Assembly (NCBI GenBank): GCA_949288785.1 | Contig: CASELQ010000006.1 | Span: 1-48,888, forward strand | Direction: 5' to 3' | DNA: 48,888 nucleotides | Source of the DNA: an uncultured Eubacteriales bacterium | GTDB taxonomy: Bacteria > Bacillota > Clostridia > Christensenellales > Borkfalkiaceae | Part shown: positions 8,314 to 16,457 of the stretch, piece after piece | How positions within the stretch are numbered: position 1 is the stretch's first letter | Layout of the letters: each line of letters begins with the position of its first letter | Translations under genes and position numbers: made by a program | The notes under the pieces: model-generated | What the model saw: only the letters and a program-made list of their open reading frames with translations | Database searches by the model: none | What the model was told of the DNA's origin: nothing

Positions 8314-9996
8314 CTAAAAAATATAATCGGTTACGATGGGGTCCCTTTTCAAGGTAACGTCGTTAAAATATTCGTAATAACATATACCCGCAAACCCGCC
8401 GGAAACATTGTATACATTGGTAAAGCCGTTGCCCTGCAAGGCGCGCACCGCGTTATAACTTGTCTGCCCTATCCGGCAATGCACGTAAACGGGTCTGTCT
8501 TTGGGGATCTCATCGAGCCTTTCGCGGAGAACGGACATGGGTATGTTCACGGCGGTTTTAACGTGCCCGCGCGCAAACGCGGCGGCGGGGCGCACGTCTA
8601 AAATATACGCGCCTGCCTTAACAAGATCCCTTACCTTATCCACTCTCGCCTGCCGATACGCTCCGTTTAAAAGATTGCACGCTACAAGCCCGGCGTAATT
8701 GGCGGGGTCCTTGGCGGAAGAAAATGGCGGAGCATAACACAACTCCAAATCCCGCAAATCGTCCGCCGTGCCGCCCGTCTTTATGAGCGCGGCGGCAACG
8801 TCCGCCCGCTTAACGGCTTCACCCGCAGAGATTGCCTGAACGCCCAGAACCCTGCCGGTAGGCACTTCGAATATAAGTTTATAGTGCAGCATGCGGCTGC
8901 CCGGCATTATGCTCACCCTGTCCTGCGGGAGAACGTACGAAACGTCGTAAGAGATGCCCTCCCGCTCGCACTGCGCGGCGGTAAGCCCCGTGCTTGCGGC
9001 GGAAAGGCCGAATACCTTTATACTGCTCGAACCGATAAAGCCGGTGTTTCTCACCGTGCGCCCGCAAATGCTGTCCGCCGCCTGGCGCGCCTGTTTTTGC
9101 GCGGGGCCAGCCAGCTGCAACGTAAATTTTTTGTGAGTAAGAGCGTTGAATACTTCGGCAGCGTCCCCCACGGCGTAAATATCGGGATCCGAAGTGCGGT
9201 AGTTTGCGTCCGTAACTATCGCGCCGCGCGCGTTCAATTCAAGATAGGCTTCGGCGGCAAGCCGACTTTCCGCCCTTACCCCCGCCGCCATTATCACGGC
9301 GCCCGCCGGCACCTTTGTGCCGGACTTTAAAACCGCGTCCGACCCCTCAAAGGAGGCAACCGAATCCCCGACGATAAGGTTCACGCCGCTATCCAGCATC
9401 TCCTTTTGCAGTATCTGCGCCATGTCGTAATCGAAGGTGTTTAAGATCTGCGGCAGGGCCTCTATAAGCGCCACGTTATAACCCGCTTCTTTTAAGTTTA
9501 CTGCGGCTTCCACCCCTATAAACCCGCCGCCTATCACGGTTACGTTTTTTATGCCGTTTTGCCTTAAAAAAGCATACAGGCGGCTTGCATCCTCCACCGT
9601 CTTTAAGGTAAACAGGTTGGCGCCCTCTATTCCCTTTATCGGCGGTATTACCGCGCTTGCGCCGGTTGCCAGAATAAGTTTATCGTAGCTTTCAAAGTAT
9701 TTACTGCCGTCCGCGCGTTTTACCGCCACTCTTTTTGCTTTGCGGTCTATGGCGGTAACTTCGCTTAAAACGCGCACGTCTATGTTATAAGAGGCTTTAA
9801 GCGACTGAGGCGTGTTGAGCACAAGCTTTTCATCGCAATCTACCGTATCGCTGAGCCTGTACGGCAGCGAACAGTTGGAATATGAAACGAACGCGCCCTT
9901 TTCAAACACCGATATTTCGGCTTTTTCGTCCAGCCGCCTTAAACGCGCCGCGGCGCCGAGGCCGCCCGTATTTCCGCCTACAATCACATATTTCAT
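8314..9996 (-). CDS. CoA-disulfide reductase-like flavoprotein with rhodanese domain
   Basis: A 560-aa FAD/NAD(P)H-dependent oxidoreductase. Residues 1-30 carry the FAD-binding fold, with a variant glycine motif GGNTGGLG. SYSNCSLPY places the single redox Cys at residue 42, as in CoA-disulfide reductases and related NADH oxidases/persulfide reductases. A second Rossmann motif (VIGGGFIGVEAAVNL) binds NAD(P)H, and DIYAVGDAAEV is the FAD ribityl-binding motif. The last 100 residues are a rhodanese domain with active-site loop HCRIGQTSY. This Cys42-plus-rhodanese layout is known for CoA-disulfide/polysulfide or persulfide reductases, so a role in sulfane-sulfur or CoA redox metabolism is likely. 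GAGGAGG lies 7-8 bases before the ATG at 9996; the frame itself opens further upstream. It lies just behind the polysaccharide genes but has no evident link to them. Confidence 0.9.
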   Translation of the reverse strand: MKYVIVGGNTGGLGAAARLRRLDEKAEISVFEKGAFVSYSNCSLPYRLSDTVDCDEKLVLNTPQSLKASYNIDVRVLSEVTAIDRKAKRVAVKRADGSKYFESYDKLILATGASAVIPPIKGIEGANLFTLKTVEDASRLYAFLRQNGIKNVTVIGGGFIGVEAAVNLKEAGYNVALIEALPQILNTFDYDMAQILQKEMLDSGVNLIVGDSVASFEGSDAVLKSGTKVPAGAVIMAAGVRAESRLAAEAYLELNARGAIVTDANYRTSDPDIYAVGDAAEVFNALTHKKFTLQLAGPAQKQARQAADSICGRTVRNTGFIGSSSIKVFGLSAASTGLTAAQCEREGISYDVSYVLPQDRVSIMPGSRMLHYKLIFEVPTGRVLGVQAISAGEAVKRADVAAALIKTGGTADDLRDLELCYAPPFSSAKDPANYAGLVACNLLNGAYRQARVDKVRDLVKAGAYILDVRPAAAFARGHVKTAVNIPMSVLRERLDEIPKDRPVYVHCRIGQTSYNAVRALQGNGFTNVYNVSGGFAGICYYEYFNDVTLKRDPIVTDYIF

Positions 9997-10041
9997 ATAA
10001 AACCTCCTCTTTGTTCGCCGCGGGCGCAAAAAACCCGGAAA

Positions 10042-11124
10042 TCACTTTTTATTTAACTCCGACTTTATCAGTTCCAACCATCCGTTTGCCGCTTTATCCC
10101 AACTGCACTTATCAAAAATTTTCTGCGGAGGGCTTACCGGCTCTTTTAGCAACGCCTCCAAGTCCACGTCATAATTATCGGGGTTTATATAATGTGCACA
10201 ATCTTCATAAATTTCCGGCATACAGGTGGTATCGGAAACTATAACCGGTGCTCCGCAGACCAGCGCTTCTAACGGCGGCAAGCCGAAACCTTCGTACTTG
10301 GAAGGCTGTAAAAAAGCCTTGCAATTTTCCATAAGCGCCTTATTCTGCCCGTCGCTTACATATCCGAGAAAAACCACGTTCTTTAAAGCGCCGGTCTCCA
10401 CGTTATCTTTCCACGCATTCAAATCCTTGCCGCCGGCTATGGCAAAAATACTGTTTGGATTTCTCTTTGCGATTTCCATTACCCATTTAAAGTTTTTATG
10501 CGGCGCAAGACTGCCCAAAGCATAATAATATTTTCCCCTTTCAAGCATAGGAAAGTTATTGAAAATACCGTCGTCCGCGGTAATTCTGAGCATATGTTCA
10601 TATCCGCTGTATACGGTAACAACTTTGTCCGCTTCCCGTATTTTCAGATAATTTCTTATTGCTCGGTTCTGATATTCGGATACCGTAACAATCCTGCCGG
10701 CATAATGCTTTAAGAGCAAGAGCTTAATTCTGAAATTAATTTTACATTTCAATGTATCACCATTCCCGAACTCTACGGGGCGAATATCGTGAATACAAGT
10801 TATATGCCCTTTACTTGCAAGAGGCTCATGAGCTAAACATATGCCCAACGCATTTTCGCTCTTAATATATTCAGGCAAAATCTTTAATTCTGCCGTATGG
10901 CGATTTTTTGCCTTTATCGGAACCGGCTTTATTTGCTTAAAAATGTTTAAGGGCAGTACCTTATTTTTCGCCCCATCCAAATAAGCATACACCCCGGTAA
11001 TTCCTTCTTTTTCAAGTAATCCGTCCAGCCGCGTAATTATCTCGTAGCTATATCGCTGAACACCCGTAAACGAAGGAAACAAGGAAAGAGCCACCCCGTC
11101 TATCACAATTTTTTTCTTATCCAT
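10042..11124 (-). CDS. Glycosyltransferase family 4 (GT-B)
   Basis: A 360-aa cytoplasmic glycosyltransferase, expected to add one sugar to the lipid-linked repeat unit. The N-terminal half has the acceptor-side pattern (FPSFTGVQRYSYEII). The C-terminal half has the donor-site motif EGFGLPPLEALVCGAPVIVS with the EX7E glutamates, as in mannosyl- and rhamnosyltransferases of this family. Linkage and donor cannot be read from sequence; local GDP-mannose synthesis makes a mannosyltransferase reasonable. AGGAGG directly abuts the ATG at 11124, an unusually tight spacing, but no better start follows. It is the last gene of the second polysaccharide unit. Confidence 0.88.
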   Translation of the reverse strand: MDKKKIVIDGVALSLFPSFTGVQRYSYEIITRLDGLLEKEGITGVYAYLDGAKNKVLPLNIFKQIKPVPIKAKNRHTAELKILPEYIKSENALGICLAHEPLASKGHITCIHDIRPVEFGNGDTLKCKINFRIKLLLLKHYAGRIVTVSEYQNRAIRNYLKIREADKVVTVYSGYEHMLRITADDGIFNNFPMLERGKYYYALGSLAPHKNFKWVMEIAKRNPNSIFAIAGGKDLNAWKDNVETGALKNVVFLGYVSDGQNKALMENCKAFLQPSKYEGFGLPPLEALVCGAPVIVSDTTCMPEIYEDCAHYINPDNYDVDLEALLKEPVSPPQKIFDKCSWDKAANGWLELIKSELNKK

Positions 11125-11148
11125 CCTCCTGTATTACCCTCCACAGTA

Positions 11149-12744
11149 TTACTCACTCTTTTCGTTATTGTCGCAGTTTACTTTTTCTTCACCGCCATTG
11201 CCGTCGTTCTCTTTTGATTTTCTTTTTCTTGCAAACAAAGCTTTAACCTTACTCCAGACCAAACCGAACTCCTGCGTTCTGAAAGAAAACAACAAAAACA
11301 ACGAATTAGGCAGTACGCAGCATATTGCAAACCTTACCAAAAACCACAATATTCCCCCGGTAGGCAATAAAGAACAGACGTAATATGTAAGCACACCCAC
11401 GGGCAGAACTATCACGGTATAAACCAACATTCTTAAATAATACTGTTTTTTACCTGTTTTAAAATATTCACGGAATATCACTCGCGTTTCCCACGGGAAA
11501 GATATAAGGAAGGCGCCCACGAATATTGCTATAACCGTTCCCGCAATGCCTATAACATTTATTAAAGCAATGTTTACCGCAAGATTGGTAAGTATTACAA
11601 TATACGGTTTCCAGAAATCCTGCCGCCACATGCCGCAAGCGTCTTTGAAACAGGTGTTAATGTCTTTAAACTTCCAGAAGTAAAAAAGGAGCGCGAACAT
11701 TATCATTACGTAATCCGGCAGCAGATACTCTTCCCCCACCCACATAACCATAAACGGCTGATAAAGACAGGCAAGCGCTATTGCCATAAACCCCACTATC
11801 CAAACGTTAAGAAAAGTAAGTGCATTAAAATCCCGGCGGTTTTTTTCCACACTCTCCGTTACCACGCTGTTACCTACTCCCGCAGTAATAGAGGCGTATA
11901 AAATGGAAATGATCGCACTGCCGGCATTGACGAGGTAATAATAATTGTTATAGATTGCCACCTGAGTAAGCCCCAAAAAGGCGGAAACTACTATACTGGT
12001 AATGGCGCCCGTAACCACGCCGCTCAGTTTATGACCCGCAAGCGCGCCTATATTTTTATAAATTGCGGATTTCTGATGTTTTGCCAGACTGCCGCGGCAA
12101 TTGTATTGCGGATATTTTTTCTTTGAAATCACGCCGCGGGTAAGATTTATCATAAGCGTGCTTACGGGCAGAAATATAATGTATAAATAATAGTTCGCAA
12201 AGACGAGCAGCACCGCTATCTGTAATATATACATTATCATATCACAAACAGTCATTATGATGTTGTCTATATCGTTCCTCTGATGCGCGGAAAAAAGCAC
12301 GCCTTTATATGCAAAAAAGAAGTAACTTATAACGGAGTTTAAAAGGTATATGCCGTACAGTACGTATATATTTATATCCGCAGGATACTCGCCGTTTATA
12401 AGATACGGCAAAAAAAACATGAGCAGAAGCCCCACAACAAGCAGAACTACGCCTATTATGTAATATATTTTCCTAATAAAATTCAAAAGGGCGCAGATGG
12501 TTTCTTTATCGTCATCCACAATGGGCTTATACATGGCAAACGCTATCGCCACCGAAAAACCGAGCTCGGAAAGAGAGAGAACCTGCAAAATGGAAGTAAA
12601 AAGAGAACTCAGCCCCGCATAATCCATGCCGAGTTTGTATATGATTATGGTCCTTATCACAAAGGGCATAAGCATATATATTATTTTGAAGATAAACCCC
12701 GTTATAAAGTTGTTTACGCTGTTTTTGGTTCTGTTTATATTCAT
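11149..12744 (-). CDS. Wzx-type polysaccharide flippase (MOP superfamily)
   Basis: A 531-aa integral membrane protein made of about twelve or more hydrophobic segments from the N-terminus to about residue 500. It ends in a charged tail rich in K, E, D and N. The N-terminus (NNFITGFIFKIIYMLMPFVI, then LGMDYAGLSSLFTSILQ) is typical of polysaccharide flippases in the MOP family, which move undecaprenyl-linked repeat units to the outer leaflet. Its neighbours, a Wzy-like polymerase and glycosyltransferases, fit this role. Its Shine-Dalgarno is weak (GGAG 12 bases before the ATG). It lies in the same direction as the polymerase, with 75 bases between them. Confidence 0.87.
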   Translation of the reverse strand: MNINRTKNSVNNFITGFIFKIIYMLMPFVIRTIIIYKLGMDYAGLSSLFTSILQVLSLSELGFSVAIAFAMYKPIVDDDKETICALLNFIRKIYYIIGVVLLVVGLLLMFFLPYLINGEYPADINIYVLYGIYLLNSVISYFFFAYKGVLFSAHQRNDIDNIIMTVCDMIMYILQIAVLLVFANYYLYIIFLPVSTLMINLTRGVISKKKYPQYNCRGSLAKHQKSAIYKNIGALAGHKLSGVVTGAITSIVVSAFLGLTQVAIYNNYYYLVNAGSAIISILYASITAGVGNSVVTESVEKNRRDFNALTFLNVWIVGFMAIALACLYQPFMVMWVGEEYLLPDYVMIMFALLFYFWKFKDINTCFKDACGMWRQDFWKPYIVILTNLAVNIALINVIGIAGTVIAIFVGAFLISFPWETRVIFREYFKTGKKQYYLRMLVYTVIVLPVGVLTYYVCSLLPTGGILWFLVRFAICCVLPNSLFLLFSFRTQEFGLVWSKVKALFARKRKSKENDGNGGEEKVNCDNNEKSE

Positions 12745-12819
12745 TTTTTACCGTTGCTCCGGTATAAGATTTTTTGACACCGTTTCCCGCAATATTATCC
12801 CGCAAAAATAAATATTATC

Positions 12820-14015
12820 TTAATCATCTTTGCGCCCGTTAAATAAATTTTTTCTTGCCGCATAAGCGCAGCCCCCGTCCATAAGTCCGAAAAACATCCA
12901 GTGATAAAGCCTTAAATACCCCTGGTTTACCTGCAAAATCACCGTAAAAACGATAAGCGCGAGCGCGGCTGCAAACAGCAACGCGTTTTCTTTGCGGTTC
13001 GTTTTATATGATTTAATACAGTTTATAATGAGCGAAAGTGTTATTAAATAAAATGCCAGCGCGCCGAATATCCCGAGGGTTGCCATAAGTTCCAGCGTTA
13101 CGTTAGAAGGAACGTAACCGGCCCCACGCCGAAGAGCGGACGCTGCAAAAACACGTTGAACGTTTCCGCCCACTTTCCTATTCTTCCGCCGGTGGCGCCG
13201 TTTAAGTCCCCGGAAAATATTCTGCCTATAAAAAGATAGTAAAATCCCGGTGCAAACAGCCTTACCGCGACGAGCGCGGCGACGGGAATAAGAAGGACGA
13301 GAATTTTTTTAACCGAAAAGCCCTTTTTAAGCCACACGAGGTAAGCGAGCGCAAACGCGAACGCAATACCCGCAAAGCCCGAAGTGGACGTGGAAAACAC
13401 CATCATGGCAAGGCATAAAACTATATCTTTAACGTAAGAAACGTCCTTTTCTACAAGCATTATAAGCGAAAGGGTAAGCCAGAACGTGAGATATGTTGCA
13501 AGGTAACTGGGCTCGTAAAACCATATGCTGAACCGATACACGCCGTAATACATTCCGTAATCGGGCAGAAAGGGAAAAGAATAATCGAAAATTACTTTTA
13601 TCACTACCTGAAACATCATGATGACAAACAGAATGTAGCAGGTGAAACGGAAAAGTTTTATGAATTTGCGTATCCCGTATATGCGCACGTAATTATAAAA
13701 GCACAAATATACGAAAAACACGTTATACAAAATCGAGCAAAAGAACAAAAAACCGCGGAATTTGCTGTATGCCAGCATCGCCGAGATGAGCGACAGCGCC
13801 AAAAACGCCCAAAGATAAAAGTTTTTACTGAGCACAAGTCCGTTTTTACAAAACAAAAGCACGGTGAGCACGGCGAGAAACAACTGATCTACCCTAAGGT
13901 TCACGCCCACGTCCAGCCCCCAGATATCGGCGCCTATAAGCAAAACGGATATAACGGCAAAAAGATCTATCGCCAGATCCATATTTGCCTTTCTGCGGCT
14001 TAATCCTCTCAGCAT
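12820..14015 (-). pseudogene. O-antigen/capsule polymerase (Wzy-like), apparent frameshift
   Basis: Two overlapping frames make one protein of about 398 aa. The first (14015 to about 13125) carries the many-membrane-segment part and runs into the family's RPLFGVG stretch, then falls out of frame and stops at 13098. The second frame continues with AGYVPSNVTLELMATLGIFG, which is what should follow, and ends at 12820. Restoring one base in the run of four C at 13122-13125 (G on the coding strand) joins them as GVGAGYVPSN. Wzy proteins join repeat units on the outer face of the membrane using large periplasmic-side loops. The start ATG at 14015 overlaps the preceding glycosyltransferase stop as ATGCTGA, so translation is coupled. 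Whether the lesion is real, phase-variable or a sequencing error cannot be told here. Confidence 0.82.
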
Positions 14016-15043
14016 TTCCCGGTTATTCTGCCTATTATGTTATCCGCCGTTTTGCGGTAATCGTATTTTAATATCTGCTCACCCCTGTCTACCTGCGGGT
14101 CGGAGGCGAGAATTTTATCTTTCAAATCTCTTGCGTCCCCTGTCTTGAAAAACACCGCTTCCGTGTCGCCGTATACCTCGCGGAACACGGGGATATCGCT
14201 TATTACGGGCTTGGTGCCGAGATACAGCGCTTCAAGCGGAGGGCTGCCGAACCCTTCGTATAAAGAGGGCTGAATAAGAAATTTCGCGGCGGCAACTTCT
14301 GAAAAAAGTTCCCCGTCGCTTATCCTGCCGGTAAACTCTATGCCCTCGCATTGAATATCGGCGTAATCCATGCCGTTAAGAAAGTTATCCTTTTCACCTA
14401 TTATTTTAAGGGTATACATGCCCTTGGGCAGAAGTTTATATGCCTCCGCCAGCGTTTTAAGCCCCTTGTGCGGCTTTACGTTACCCACGAATACCAGCGT
14501 GTTTTTCTTATCCTTTACCTCTGCGCGTCCGTTATTTGCGATAAACGCCTTCGCTTCCTCGGCAATGCCGGGATAATTGACGGTAAACCTATCCGAATAT
14601 CTTTTATAAACCTGCCTGCACCTGTCCCTCGTAAAAGCCGAAACGCAGAACACCGCGCGGGATTTTTTTACGCACCGCTTTAAAAGTATTTTCTTTACGG
14701 TCTTGTCAATTAAGCCCTTTGTAGTTTCCTTTACGTCCAAAAACATAAGGTCGTGCATAACGGTGTATACGGGCAGGCGAACGCCGAACGGCACTATGAA
14801 GTTGGGGATAAAAAGCGCGTCGCACTCCTTATTTATTCGCTTGTCGAAAGATAAAAGCCCCTTTACGGAATAGGGGTCGGTATCGTCCTCTATTATGCGG
14901 GCGGCGGGATAGTTTTTAAGCTGCTCTCTTTTGCCGATAAGATAATATTCGTTTTTATCGTAGTCCAGATTGTCGGCTATGCCCTTGCATACCCTGCCTA
15001 TGCCCGACCTGCCTATATAGCGGCAGTCCAACGCTATTTTCAT
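14009..15043 (-). CDS. Glycosyltransferase family 4 (GT-B)
   Basis: A 344-aa retaining glycosyltransferase. It starts MKIALDCRYIGRSGIGRV, the N-terminal pattern of mannosyltransferase-like GT4 enzymes. The C-terminal donor domain includes FVGNVKPHKGLKTLAEAY and the EX7E region LYEGFGSPPLEALYLGTKPV. It would extend the repeat unit on the cytoplasmic face. AGAGG lies 5 bases before the ATG. It lies 28 bases downstream of the preceding glycosyltransferase gene and is coupled to the polymerase gene through a 7-base overlap. The transferred sugar cannot be named. Confidence 0.88.
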   Translation of the reverse strand: MKIALDCRYIGRSGIGRVCKGIADNLDYDKNEYYLIGKREQLKNYPAARIIEDDTDPYSVKGLLSFDKRINKECDALFIPNFIVPFGVRLPVYTVMHDLMFLDVKETTKGLIDKTVKKILLKRCVKKSRAVFCVSAFTRDRCRQVYKRYSDRFTVNYPGIAEEAKAFIANNGRAEVKDKKNTLVFVGNVKPHKGLKTLAEAYKLLPKGMYTLKIIGEKDNFLNGMDYADIQCEGIEFTGRISDGELFSEVAAAKFLIQPSLYEGFGSPPLEALYLGTKPVISDIPVFREVYGDTEAVFFKTGDARDLKDKILASDPQVDRGEQILKYDYRKTADNIIGRITGKC

Positions 15044-15070
15044 ATATCCTCTCTTACGCTTTATGCGCCC

Positions 15071-16186
15071 TTAAAGGCTTTGTATTTCTTGTTTTATTTT
15101 TTCGGCAAAGGCGCCGTATAAAAAGTTGTTTTCAACCCTTATTTTTGCGGCTTTGCCCATGTTTTCACGCATAACGGGGTCATCCGCAAGCAGTTTTATC
15201 GCCTCGGCATATTTTTCGCTGTTGCCGTTTTCCACTTCCAGCCCCGTGATGCCGTTTAAGTTCACGTAATTCACCCCGCTCCCCTCTATGGTAAAGGTTA
15301 CGGCGGGTTTAGAAAAATACATTGCCTCCGCAAGGGACAGCCCGAACGCCTCGTTCTTGGTTACCGAAGGGAAACAGTATATATCGCACGCCAGCATATG
15401 GGCTATAAGCGCATCGTCCGGAATTTTCCCCAAAAACTCTATCTTATTATCCCCGGCGGCAAGCGTTTTAAGGCTTTCCGTCAGCGGCCCCGCGCCGCCT
15501 ATATAGATTTTGAACCGCCCGTCCAAATATTTGCTTGCCCTCACAAGGTATTCCATGCCCTTATAGGGTACGTGCCTGCCCACGGCAAACAATATAATTT
15601 TGTCCCCGTTTTTTTCACGGATGGCTTCCGCCTGTTTTTTAGCTTCTTCCGTAACCGAAAGCCGCGTTACGTTTACGCAGTTAGGCACAACAACGCACTT
15701 TTCCTTAAACCGAGGCAGATATTCGCTGTGCTCTAAGTAATTGGGGCTTGTGGCTATTATCTTATCCGCGCGGCACAACAGTTTTAGGTTCTGCCCGCCG
15801 AAAAACTTTTTCAAAAACTTCTGCTTTATTATGTCCAGGTGCCAATACAGCACCAACTTAAAGTCCCTTTTGAAAAACTTTATAAGGCTGTGCGCCACGA
15901 ACGGGTTGGGATAATGAAAAATCACCGCCTCCGGCTTAAAGTCGTTCATCACATTTTTAAGCGATCTTCCAAATCCCAGCGCTATGGACTGAGAAGATAT
16001 CTTGGCCTGGCAGGCAACCCTGATAATTTCCACCCCGTCCACAATGTCCTTATCACTACCCTTTTCGTGATTAAAACAAATAACCTTGTTTTCGTGTTCT
16101 TTAAGCGCGTTCACGCAGTCTCTTGCAACCTGTTCTATCCCGCCTATGTGCGGAAAATAATAATTACTTATGTGCAGTATTCTCAT
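15071..16186 (-). CDS. Glycosyltransferase family 4 (GT-B)
   Basis: A 371-aa glycosyltransferase and the first gene of the second polysaccharide unit. The N-terminus MRILHISNYYFPHIGGIEQV is the classic GT4 acceptor-side motif. The donor domain has FAVGRHVPYKGMEYLVRA, then a variant EX7E region in NEAFGLSLAEAMYFSKPAV. It is most like PimA/RfaG-type enzymes that use nucleotide-activated hexoses, often GDP-mannose. GAGAGG precedes the ATG, and a near-consensus promoter lies about 75 bases upstream. Confidence 0.88.
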   Translation of the reverse strand: MRILHISNYYFPHIGGIEQVARDCVNALKEHENKVICFNHEKGSDKDIVDGVEIIRVACQAKISSQSIALGFGRSLKNVMNDFKPEAVIFHYPNPFVAHSLIKFFKRDFKLVLYWHLDIIKQKFLKKFFGGQNLKLLCRADKIIATSPNYLEHSEYLPRFKEKCVVVPNCVNVTRLSVTEEAKKQAEAIREKNGDKIILFAVGRHVPYKGMEYLVRASKYLDGRFKIYIGGAGPLTESLKTLAAGDNKIEFLGKIPDDALIAHMLACDIYCFPSVTKNEAFGLSLAEAMYFSKPAVTFTIEGSGVNYVNLNGITGLEVENGNSEKYAEAIKLLADDPVMRENMGKAAKIRVENNFLYGAFAEKIKQEIQSL

Positions 16187-16262
16187 AACGCCCTCTCGGA
16201 AGAGAATTTATCGGCAGTGTTATTTTTTAAGCCGAAAACCTTAAAAACCTTATATATGAACA

Positions 16263-16291
16263 AGTATAACACACCCGCTTTTTTATGTCAA
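16263..16291 (-). promoter_or_regulatory. Strong sigma-A promoter for the second polysaccharide unit
   Basis: TTGACA (16286-16291, perfect consensus) and TATACT (16263-16268) on the minus strand are 17 bases apart. The start would lie about 70 bases before the glycosyltransferase ATG at 16186. Together with the upstream hairpin it splits the locus into two minus-strand transcription units. Confidence 0.82.
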
Positions 16292-16355
16292 GGTTTTACC
16301 CGATTTATACGGCGGTTATACGCCTTATCGCAGCCCGCCCGCGGATGGAATTTTT

Positions 16356-16387
16356 AAAAACAAACGGCGCGCGCCCTTGCGCCGCCG
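16356..16387 (-). terminator. Probable terminator of the GDP-mannose unit
   Basis: On the minus strand an imperfect GC-rich hairpin (CGGCGGCGC / GCGCGCGCCG) is followed by TTTGTTTTT. It lies about 70 bases after the stop of the fusion gene and just before the promoter of the next unit. Confidence 0.6.
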
Positions 16388-16457
16388 AAAACCGTTTTAT
16401 GTAACTCTTTATGAGCCGCAGCCCGTGCCCGGACAAAAACGCACAGCCCGCACTTTA

